Source of the DNA: Roseomonas sp. HF4 | Lineage (GTDB): Bacteria; Pseudomonadota; Alphaproteobacteria; Acetobacterales; Acetobacteraceae | Direction: 5' to 3' | NCBI RefSeq assembly: GCF_005222755.1 | Contig: NZ_STGD01000005.1 | Span: 62,001 to 126,000 of the forward strand | Length of the DNA stretch: 64,000 bases | In this document: one piece after another, positions 45,646 to 53,327 of the stretch | Position numbering within the stretch: position 1 is the first letter of the stretch | How the letters are laid out: every line of letters starts with the position of its first letter | Position numbers and translations under genes: made by a program | Notes under the pieces: model-generated | What the model was told of the DNA's origin: nothing | Seen by the model: the letters and a program-made list of their open reading frames with translations, nothing else | Database searches by the model: none

Positions 45646-46614
45646 ATGGCGACCCCACGGCGCGCCCTGCTGGGCGCCGCGCTTTTGCCGATGCTGCCGC
45701 GCGCGGCCCGCGCGCAGGCCTTCCCGACGCAGCCGATCCGCCTCATTCCGCCCTATCCGCCGGGCGGCGGCACCGACACGGTGGCACGCCTGCTGCAACC
45801 GCACCTGATCGCGCAGCTCGGCCAGAACGTGCTGATCGAGAACCGCGGCGGCGCGGGCGGATCGATCGGCGCGGCCGAGGTGGCGCGCGCGCCGAAGGAC
45901 GGCCACACCCTGCTGCTCGACAGCATGGGTCATGTGGTGAACCCGACGCTGATGCAGGGCCTGCCCTTCGACTACACGACCGCCTTCGCGCCGATCACGC
46001 AGCTCACCCTGCAGCCGCAGATGCTGGTGGTGCCCGCCGCATCGCCCCACCGCACGCTGGCAGACCTTGTCGCCGCGGCCCGGGCGAGGCCGGGGACGCT
46101 GTCCTACGCGTCCTCCGGCAACGGCACCGGGGCGCATCTCGCGATGGTGGAGTTCGCGCGGCTCGCGGGGATCGAGGTGATCCACATCCCCTATCGCGGC
46201 GGCGGCCCCGCCATGACGGACCTGGTTGCGGGCAATGTCGCGATGGCCTTCGCCTCGGCCGCGGCCGCCACGGCACACGTGCAGGGCGGGCGGCTGCGCG
46301 GGCTCGGCGCCGCGGGGCCACGACGGATCGGCGCCCTGGCCGACATGCCGACCATCGCCGAACAGGGCTACGCGGGCTTCGACTTCGACGAATGGAACGG
46401 GCTCTGGACCGTGGCGGGATCGCCGCCCGCGGCGGTCGCGCGCCTGCACGCGGCTGCGGTCTTCGCCCTGGCGCAGCCGGATGTCCGCGCGCGCATGGCG
46501 CAGATCGGCATCGTGCCGGTGGCCAGCAGCACGGCGGAGTTTGCCGCCTTCGTCGTCGCGCAGCGCGAACGCGCCGCGCGGCTGATCCGCGACGCCAACA
46601 TCACGCTGGGATAG
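45646..46614 (+). CDS. Tripartite tricarboxylate transporter (TctC/Bug) binding protein
   Basis: 322 residues. A Sec-type signal peptide (RRALLGAALLPMLPRAARA) is followed by the Bug fold: IRLIPPYPPGGGTDTVARLL, VENRGGAGGSIGA-like ENRGGAGGSIGA, and IEVIHIPYRGGGPAMTDL. It binds a carboxylate in the periplasm. No TctA/TctB membrane genes are in this window, which is common for this family. It is followed four bases later by the SMP-30 gene. Confidence 0.9.
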   Translation: MATPRRALLGAALLPMLPRAARAQAFPTQPIRLIPPYPPGGGTDTVARLLQPHLIAQLGQNVLIENRGGAGGSIGAAEVARAPKDGHTLLLDSMGHVVNPTLMQGLPFDYTTAFAPITQLTLQPQMLVVPAASPHRTLADLVAAARARPGTLSYASSGNGTGAHLAMVEFARLAGIEVIHIPYRGGGPAMTDLVAGNVAMAFASAAAATAHVQGGRLRGLGAAGPRRIGALADMPTIAEQGYAGFDFDEWNGLWTVAGSPPAAVARLHAAAVFALAQPDVRARMAQIGIVPVASSTAEFAAFVVAQRERAARLIRDANITLG

Positions 46615-46618
46615 GGCC

Positions 46619-47536
46619 ATGTACGCAGCACCGCCCTCCGTCACCGCCGAGGTCCACGCGGAACTGCCCGAGGCGCTCCGCATCCGCGGCCGGGGCAGCG
46701 AATGGCTCTATGGCCGTGGCGGCGCGACGCCGCATTCCTTCCTCGAGGGCCCGTCCTTCGACCGCGCCGGCGACCTCTGGCTCACGGACATCGTCTTCGG
46801 CCGCATCTTCCGCGTGAGCCAGGCCGGCGAATGGCGCGTCGTCGCCGACTATGACGGCGAGCCGAACGGCCTTGCCTTCCATCGCGACGGCTGGGCCGCC
46901 ATCACGGATGCGAAGCGCGGGCTGCTGCGCCTCGACCCCGAGACCGGGGCGGTGACGCCGCTGGTGCCGCGCGCGCGGCGGGAGGGCTTCCGCGGCGTCA
47001 ACGACTGCACCTTCGCGATGAACGGCGACCTGTTCTTCACCGACCAGGGCCAGACCGGGCTGCACGACCCTGCGGGACGGGTCTACCGGCTGCGCGCCGG
47101 CGCGGCGCAGGCCGATGCGCTGGTGTCCAACGTGCCAAGCCCGAACGGCCTGGTGCTGACCGGCGACGCCCATACCCTGTATGTCGCGGCCACGCGCGAC
47201 AACGCGATCTGGCGCGTGCCGATCACGGAGGATGGCGGGGTCATCCGTGTCGGCCGCTTCATCGCCATGTCGGGCGGGCTCGCGGGGCCGGACGGCATGG
47301 CGATGGACGTGGACGGCAACATCGCGGTCGCGCATGCCGGGATGGGCACGGTCTGGATCTTCTCGCGGCTCGGGGAGCCGCTGCTGCGCATCCGGTCCCC
47401 GCGCGGCCTCGGCACCACCAATGTCTGCTTCGGCGGACCAGACAACAGCGACCTTTTCATCACGGAGAGCGAGACCGGCACCGTGCTCCGCACGCGCTGG
47501 GAGAGGCCGGGCGCGCCGCTCTTCGCCCACGTCTGA
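46619..47536 (+). CDS. SMP-30/gluconolactonase family protein
   Basis: 305 residues, a six-bladed beta-propeller: FLEGPSFDRAGDLWLTDI supplies the metal Glu, followed by DGEPNGLAFHRDG, GVNDCTFAMNGDLFFTDQG, SPNGLVLTGD and GPDGMAMDVDG. It hydrolyses a lactone or organophosphate ester. It is likely co-transcribed with the binding-protein gene and may work with the divergent hydantoinase/TPP operon on one imported compound. Confidence 0.9.
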   Translation: MYAAPPSVTAEVHAELPEALRIRGRGSEWLYGRGGATPHSFLEGPSFDRAGDLWLTDIVFGRIFRVSQAGEWRVVADYDGEPNGLAFHRDGWAAITDAKRGLLRLDPETGAVTPLVPRARREGFRGVNDCTFAMNGDLFFTDQGQTGLHDPAGRVYRLRAGAAQADALVSNVPSPNGLVLTGDAHTLYVAATRDNAIWRVPITEDGGVIRVGRFIAMSGGLAGPDGMAMDVDGNIAVAHAGMGTVWIFSRLGEPLLRIRSPRGLGTTNVCFGGPDNSDLFITESETGTVLRTRWERPGAPLFAHV

Positions 47537-47564
47537 GGCGCGGCCCGCAGATCGCTGGCGCCAT

Positions 47565-47578
47565 TCGACATTTGTCGA
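47565..47578 (+). promoter_or_regulatory. Palindrome upstream of the two-partner secretion genes
   Basis: TCGACA-TT-TGTCGA is a perfect six-base inverted repeat about 90 bases before the tpsB GTG start. It is an operator candidate for the locus; no regulator is adjacent. Confidence 0.3.
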
Positions 47579-47666
47579 CGTCCCCGCCCGCACGTGCCAT
47601 GGTGCGCCTCAGGGTGAGGGTGTCCGGCACCGCTTGGCGCGCCGGGCTTCAGGGGGGGCAGCACCG

Positions 47667-49397
47667 GTGCGGCTCAGGCTTGGCTTCACAATCGTGGCGC
47701 TTCTGGCCGCCGGAAGCGCCCCGGGCACCGCACAGGGCCCGGCCGGCGCCGTCGTACCGCGCCAGGGCACGCCGGTCCCCGACCTCGCACCGCAGGCGCC
47801 GCCCCGCGTCGGCCCCGGCACGCCGCGCGGCGCCGCGCCCGCGCCTTCGCAGGACCCGGCCCTGGCGCGCCCCGTCGCGATCCGCAGCCTCGCGATCGAG
47901 GGCGCCACCGCCTTCCCGCGCGACCGTCTCGAAGCCGCCGCCGGCCCGCTGACCGGCCCCGCCGTGCCGCTGTCGCGCATCGAGGAGGCACGGGTCGCCA
48001 TCCTCGGGCTCTATCGCGACGCCGGCTACGTCTTCACCACCGTCGATGCGGTGGTCGAGCGCGACGGGCTGCTCCGCCTGGTGGTGGGGGAGGCCGAGAT
48101 CGTCGAGGTGCGCCTCGACGGCGACATCGGCCCTGCGGGGACGCAGGTGCTGCGCTTCCTCGAACACCTGCGCGGGCTCCGGCCGGTGGATGTGGCGACA
48201 CTCGAACGCTGGCTGCTGCTGGCCGAGGACATCCCGGGCGTCTCCATGCGCGCCATCCTCCGCCCGGCCGGCACGGCGCCGGGCGCACTCAGCCTGGTCG
48301 CGCAGGTCTCGCGCCAGGCGATCGGCGGCTACGTCACCGCCGACAACCGCGGCTTCCGCCTGACCGGCACCGAGCAGGGGCTCGCCGCGGTGCAGTTCAA
48401 CTCCTTCACGTCCTTCGGCGAGCGGACCGAGCTGTCGCTGTTCTACGCCAATGGCCGCACGCAGCTCTTCGGCCAGGCCTCGACCGAATTCTTCGTCGGC
48501 GGATCGGGCACGCGCGTGCGCATCTATGCCGGCACGGGGGATTCCCGGCCGGCCTCACCGCTGCGCGACATCGGCTACCAGGGCACCACCTCGGTCGGCG
48601 GGATCGCGGTCTCCTATCCCGTGATCCGGCGGCGGCAGCAGACGCTGACGGTCGCCGCGGCCTTCGACCTGATCGAGACCGAGATCAAGCTCGAGGGCGG
48701 CGCGCTCGGCGACCAGGTGCTGAGCCGCGATGAATTGCGCGTGTTCCGCCTGGGCGGCGAATGGGCGGTGTTCGACCAGCTGCTCGGCGACAACCGCTCG
48801 GCTGTGAACCTTCTCTCGCTGCGGCTGAGCCAGGGCATCTCGGGCCTCGGCGCGAGCGAGAGCGGCAGCGCCTTCCTCAGCCGCGCGGGCGCGCAGACCG
48901 ACTTCACCAAGATCACCTTCGAGGCGAGCCGCACCCAGTCGCTGTTCGCGCCCTGGGACGGCGCGCTGCTCGCGCTGCAGGGCACGCTCGCGGGCCAGTG
49001 GTCGTCCGACGTGCTGCCGCAGGCGGAAAAGTACTACCTCGGCGGCGCACGGCTCGGCCGCGGCTACTACGCGGGGGAGGTGACGGGGGACAGCGCGCTC
49101 GCCGCCTCGGTCGAGCTGCAGTTGTCGGTTTCGCTGGAAACGCCGGTCTTCGGGCGCGCCGTGCGCATCGACCCGGTCGTCTACACCTTCTACGACTGGG
49201 GTCAGACCTGGGAGAACCGGTCGCAGGACCCCGACCGAACCATCGCTTCGGCCGGGCTCGGCGCGCGCTTCGGCGTGACCCAGAACGCAGAATTCCAGGT
49301 CGAAGGCGTGCGACGCTTCGAGCGCCGGCCCGGCGGCGCCTTCGCCGACGAGTTGAAGGAAGACGCCTTCTACTGGCGCATGCTGTTCCGTCTCTGA
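47667..49397 (+). CDS. Two-partner secretion outer-membrane transporter (ShlB/FhaC/HecB family)
   Basis: 576 residues from GTG 47667. A signal peptide (MRLRLGFTIVALLAAGSAPGTAQG) is followed by a Pro-rich linker, POTRA domain(s) around residues 75-200 (IRSLAIEGATAFPRDRL, then a second unit with VRLDGDIG), and a 16-strand beta barrel. The barrel has RIYAGTGDSRP, KYYLGGARLGRGYYAGEVTGDS, which is the conserved barrel motif, and ends in a strand with terminal Leu. It secretes the TpsA exoprotein encoded next. A G-run ribosome site precedes the GTG. Confidence 0.92.
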   Translation: MRLRLGFTIVALLAAGSAPGTAQGPAGAVVPRQGTPVPDLAPQAPPRVGPGTPRGAAPAPSQDPALARPVAIRSLAIEGATAFPRDRLEAAAGPLTGPAVPLSRIEEARVAILGLYRDAGYVFTTVDAVVERDGLLRLVVGEAEIVEVRLDGDIGPAGTQVLRFLEHLRGLRPVDVATLERWLLLAEDIPGVSMRAILRPAGTAPGALSLVAQVSRQAIGGYVTADNRGFRLTGTEQGLAAVQFNSFTSFGERTELSLFYANGRTQLFGQASTEFFVGGSGTRVRIYAGTGDSRPASPLRDIGYQGTTSVGGIAVSYPVIRRRQQTLTVAAAFDLIETEIKLEGGALGDQVLSRDELRVFRLGGEWAVFDQLLGDNRSAVNLLSLRLSQGISGLGASESGSAFLSRAGAQTDFTKITFEASRTQSLFAPWDGALLALQGTLAGQWSSDVLPQAEKYYLGGARLGRGYYAGEVTGDSALAASVELQLSVSLETPVFGRAVRIDPVVYTFYDWGQTWENRSQDPDRTIASAGLGARFGVTQNAEFQVEGVRRFERRPGGAFADELKEDAFYWRMLFRL

Positions 49398-49409
49398 CCG
49401 GAGGCCACC

Positions 49410-52400
49410 ATGAGCCCCATGCTCCTCCGTTTCCGCGCCGCGCTGCTTTGCGGGACGGCGCTCGTGCTGCCCGGCCCGCTTGCGGCGCAGGCCCCGGTGC
49501 TCGACCGCGTCGTCGCCGGCGGCATCACCATCCGGCAGGACCCGGCGACGACCCAGGTGCAGCAGTCACAGAGCCGCGGCATCGTGGACTGGCGCAGCTT
49601 CAACGTCGGTTCCGGGCACCACGTCCAGTTCCAGCAGCCCTCCGCCTCCGCCATCACGCTGAACCGCGTCACGACGCCCGACCCCTCGACCATCGCCGGC
49701 CGCATCACGGCGAACGGGCGGATTGCCATCGTCAACCAGTCGGGCGTGGTGTTCAGCCAGGGCGCGCAGGTCGAGGCTGCGGGGCTGATCGTCTCCTCGG
49801 CCGACATCAGCAACGAGAACTTCCTCGCCGGGCGCATGATCTTCGACCGTGCCGGGCGCGCGGATGCGCGCATCGAGAACGCCGGCACCATCACGATCCG
49901 CGATGCCGGGCTCGCCGCGCTGGTGGCGCCGCAGGTGGCGAACCGCGGCACCATCACCGCGCGGCTCGGCCGGGTGGCGCTGGCGGGCGGCGAGACCCAT
50001 GTCGTGGACCTGCACGGCGACGGGCTGCTCTCCATCGAGGTGACGGGCGCGGTGCGCCAGGCGCCGGGCGGCGGCGTCGCGCTGGTCACGAACAGCGGCA
50101 CGATCTCGGCCGAGGGCGGCACGGTCCAGATCACCGCCGCGGCGGCGGACGGCATCGTGCAGGATCTCGTTCGCGCGGGCGGGCGCATCTCGGCCGACAC
50201 GGACGCGGCGACGGGCCGGACGGGGCGCATTTCCATCCAGGGCACGGGCGGCGCCATCCGGATCGAGGGCGAGGTGACCGCCGCGGGCCGCGCCGCCGGC
50301 ACGCGCGGCGGCACGATCGAGGCGGTGGCCGACCGCGTGTTGGTCGATGCCGGCGCACGCATCGACGCCTCGGGTGCCGCGGGCGGCGGCGAGGTCGCGA
50401 TCGGCACGACGCTGCGCGGTTCGGCCACCCCGCGCCTTGCGCGGCGCACCGGCATCGCAGCCGGCGCCGAGATCCGCGCCGATGCGACGGAACGCGGCAC
50501 CGGCGGCACCGTCATCGTGAATTCGCAGGACTATACCGCGCATGGTGGCCGCATCTCGGCGCGCGGCGGGCCGCAGGGGGGCGATGGCGGCTTCGTCGAG
50601 GTCTCGGGCCAGGGCGGGCTGCTCGTGCTCGGCAGCATCGACACGGGCGCGCCGGCGGGCGCGCAGGGCACGATCCTGATCGACCCGATCGACCTGACCA
50701 TCATCGGCCCGACCGAGCCGCCGCCGCCCGGCACGACCGAGGCGAACATCGTGGGCAACGTGCTCGGCGCCGACGACCCGCCGGACCAGGCCTTCCTGCG
50801 ATCCTCGACCATCGAGTTCCTGACCGGGGACGTACGGCTGGAGGCGTCGCGGGACATCTTTGTCAACGCCCCGGTCGCCGGCGACACGGTCGGCGGGGCG
50901 CTGACGCTCGATGCCGGCCGCAATCTCGAGGTGAACGACAGCATCTCGGGCTTCCAGGGGCTGACGCTGATCGCGCGGACGGGCGATGTGGTGGTGCAGG
51001 GCAATGGCGGGCTATCCGATGCCACGGGCATCACGATCTCCGCCGGCAACGCCATCGCGCTCGGCGGCACCGGCACCTCGACGGGCGGGCTGCTCGACCT
51101 GCAGGCGGGCGCTGGCGGCATCTCCCAGACCGAGTTCATCCGCGCGGCACTGCTGCAGGTCCGCACGCCGGGCACAGCGAATTTCGACTTCGCCGGCACC
51201 GGGCTGGAGCCGACCCCGAACCAGATTGGCGCGCTCGGCGCATCGAATGTTGGCGGCGGCCTTTTCCTCAGGACCGACATCTTCGACTTCCAGGCGGCCG
51301 ACCAGCGGCTGCAGGTGACCGGGGAGGTCACGGTCGGAGGCCGGCTGACGCTGGCGCCGACCCCCGGCGTGACGCAGCAGGCGCCCTCGCGCATCGCCGC
51401 AGCGGAACTCGTGGTCGAGACGCCGGGCACGGTTGAACTTCTCGGCGACAACGCCATCCAGGCGGTGGCCGGCATCGGCGCCGGGGACGGCATCGCGCTC
51501 CGCAACCTCGCCAGCCTCGTCGTGACCGGGCCGGTCACCGCCTCGGCGGGTGGCAGCAACGCCACGATCAGCATCCAGGTGGAGGGCGGCGACCTGACCA
51601 TCGCCGCGCCGGTGCTCGCCACGACGAACGAGGGGCTGGGGCTCGTCTCGCTCGCCGCGTCGGGCAACCTGGCCGTCACGGCCGCGGGCAGCGTCACGGC
51701 CGATGGGCCGAGCGGGGGCATCATCGGGCTGCTCGCCGCCGCGGCGTTCAGCGGCGGCTCCGCCAACCTCGACCCGGCGCTGCCGGGCGCGATCTCGCTG
51801 GCGGGCAATGTCACGGCCGTCGACGGCTTCGTCGGGCTGCAGGCGGGCCAGGGCGGCATCGTGCAGTCGGGCGGCGGCATCACGACGGGCGGGCTACAGG
51901 TGATCTCGGGCGGGGATGCGCTGCTCGGCAGCGCGGCCAATGCCGTCGACCTGCTCGTCGACCTCGATGTCGCCGGCACCTTCCTGCTCGACAACGGGAT
52001 CACGGACCTGCTGGTGCGAACCGGCCCGAGCAGTGAATCCGAGGGGCGCGCGGGCGCCATCGGCATCCGCACCGCGGGCGCGCTCACGATGGATGACAGC
52101 GCCACCCTCGACGCGACCGACCGCATCTCCTTCCGCGTGGGCAGCCTGAACCTCGCGAACGGCGCCATCGCGGCGCCGCTGGTCGAGATCGCCCCCTTCT
52201 CGCCGGCCGCCGTCACGCTGCCGGTGCTGCAACCGCTCGGCGCCGGCTTCGAGATCACCAGCGCCGACCTTGCCGCCATCACGTCGCAAACGCTGCGCAT
52301 CGGCGCCACGACGCTCGACGGCACGCTCGCCACCACGGCGAACGGCATCACCGTCGTCGCGCCGCTCGCCGTGCCGGGCACGCTCGACCTGCGCAGCCTG

Positions 52401-53327
52401 GCCGGCATCGCGCAGGACCCGGGCGCGGACCTTGCCGTCGGTACGCTGACCGGCGCGGCCGGCGGGTCGGTCACACTGGCAAATCCCGGCAATGCCCTCG
52501 CGACGCTGGCGGGCTTCACGGCGAGCGGGGATTTCCGCCTGGTCGCCACGACGCCGCTGCTGGGCGTGCCCGGCGGTACGACAGTCTCGGCCGGCGGCAC
52601 GCTGTTCGTGCAGGTGCTGGGCGGCGGGCTGCAGGTGGACGGCACCGCGACGGCGGCGGCGACGACGCTGCTCGCCGATGGCGGGGTGGCCGTGAACGGC
52701 TTCTCGGCCATCGCGACGTCGGGGGACCTGCTGCTCTCGGGCGCCACCGTCACCGTGAACGGCCTCGTCGCGGCAGCCGGCGACATCATCGTCCTGGCAC
52801 GGACCGCGGCGAGCCTCGCTGGCGAGGCGCGCACCTCGAACGTCCTCTACGTCTCGGCGCCCAGCATCGCCTTCGGCGGGCTCAACGCGCGCGGCGCCGC
52901 CGTGGAACTCGCGCTCGGCCCGGACGGGACGGCCGGTGGCACGCTGGACGCGCGCGGCCTCACCGTCTTGGGCGGCCGCGGCGCCACGCTGTTCGGCACC
53001 CTGGCCGGCGTGCCCGGCCGCCCCGCCGCCGCGCGCGGCCGGCGCGCGACCGTGCAGGGCGAACTGCTGCCCGACCCGCCGCCGCAGGCGGACGACTTCA
53101 CCTTCAACGACTGCCCGATCGGCGTCGCGGCCTGCGCCGTGCCACCCACCCCCCTGCCGCTGCCGAACAACCCGGAGGCGGTGACCGGCGTGCTCGACCC
53201 GCTGAACCTGCTGGCCGCGGTCGAGCGGCTGCGCCAGCCGGATCCGGAACTCAGCCTTCGCCCCGGCCGCGACCGCTCGGAGGAGAACGAGCTCGCCCCG
53301 CCCGACATCCGCGGGGGAGACTACTGA
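49410..53327 (+). CDS. TpsA exoprotein with filamentous-haemagglutinin N-terminal domain
   Basis: 1305 residues. A signal peptide (to about residue 26, LAAQA) precedes the TPS secretion domain (about 30-150), with SQSRGIVDWRSFNVGSG, NRVTTPDPSTIAGRI and NQSGVVFSQGAQVEAAGLI. The remainder is a long right-handed beta-helix of degenerate Gly/Ala/Val repeats (ISQ...LQV...). The C-terminal 80 residues hold a Cys pair (CPIGVAAC) and a Pro-rich then acidic tail, with no recognised CDI-type toxin. It is secreted through the preceding TpsB (12-base gap, GGAGG site). Confidence 0.9.
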   Translation: MSPMLLRFRAALLCGTALVLPGPLAAQAPVLDRVVAGGITIRQDPATTQVQQSQSRGIVDWRSFNVGSGHHVQFQQPSASAITLNRVTTPDPSTIAGRITANGRIAIVNQSGVVFSQGAQVEAAGLIVSSADISNENFLAGRMIFDRAGRADARIENAGTITIRDAGLAALVAPQVANRGTITARLGRVALAGGETHVVDLHGDGLLSIEVTGAVRQAPGGGVALVTNSGTISAEGGTVQITAAAADGIVQDLVRAGGRISADTDAATGRTGRISIQGTGGAIRIEGEVTAAGRAAGTRGGTIEAVADRVLVDAGARIDASGAAGGGEVAIGTTLRGSATPRLARRTGIAAGAEIRADATERGTGGTVIVNSQDYTAHGGRISARGGPQGGDGGFVEVSGQGGLLVLGSIDTGAPAGAQGTILIDPIDLTIIGPTEPPPPGTTEANIVGNVLGADDPPDQAFLRSSTIEFLTGDVRLEASRDIFVNAPVAGDTVGGALTLDAGRNLEVNDSISGFQGLTLIARTGDVVVQGNGGLSDATGITISAGNAIALGGTGTSTGGLLDLQAGAGGISQTEFIRAALLQVRTPGTANFDFAGTGLEPTPNQIGALGASNVGGGLFLRTDIFDFQAADQRLQVTGEVTVGGRLTLAPTPGVTQQAPSRIAAAELVVETPGTVELLGDNAIQAVAGIGAGDGIALRNLASLVVTGPVTASAGGSNATISIQVEGGDLTIAAPVLATTNEGLGLVSLAASGNLAVTAAGSVTADGPSGGIIGLLAAAAFSGGSANLDPALPGAISLAGNVTAVDGFVGLQAGQGGIVQSGGGITTGGLQVISGGDALLGSAANAVDLLVDLDVAGTFLLDNGITDLLVRTGPSSESEGRAGAIGIRTAGALTMDDSATLDATDRISFRVGSLNLANGAIAAPLVEIAPFSPAAVTLPVLQPLGAGFEITSADLAAITSQTLRIGATTLDGTLATTANGITVVAPLAVPGTLDLRSLAGIAQDPGADLAVGTLTGAAGGSVTLANPGNALATLAGFTASGDFRLVATTPLLGVPGGTTVSAGGTLFVQVLGGGLQVDGTATAAATTLLADGGVAVNGFSAIATSGDLLLSGATVTVNGLVAAAGDIIVLARTAASLAGEARTSNVLYVSAPSIAFGGLNARGAAVELALGPDGTAGGTLDARGLTVLGGRGATLFGTLAGVPGRPAAARGRRATVQGELLPDPPPQADDFTFNDCPIGVAACAVPPTPLPLPNNPEAVTGVLDPLNLLAAVERLRQPDPELSLRPGRDRSEENELAPPDIRGGDY

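Noticed and set aside
50531-52834. 767-codon minus-strand open frame opposite TpsA
   Set aside because: Ser/Pro/Ala-rich mirror of the beta-helix repeats; no start signals or domain.
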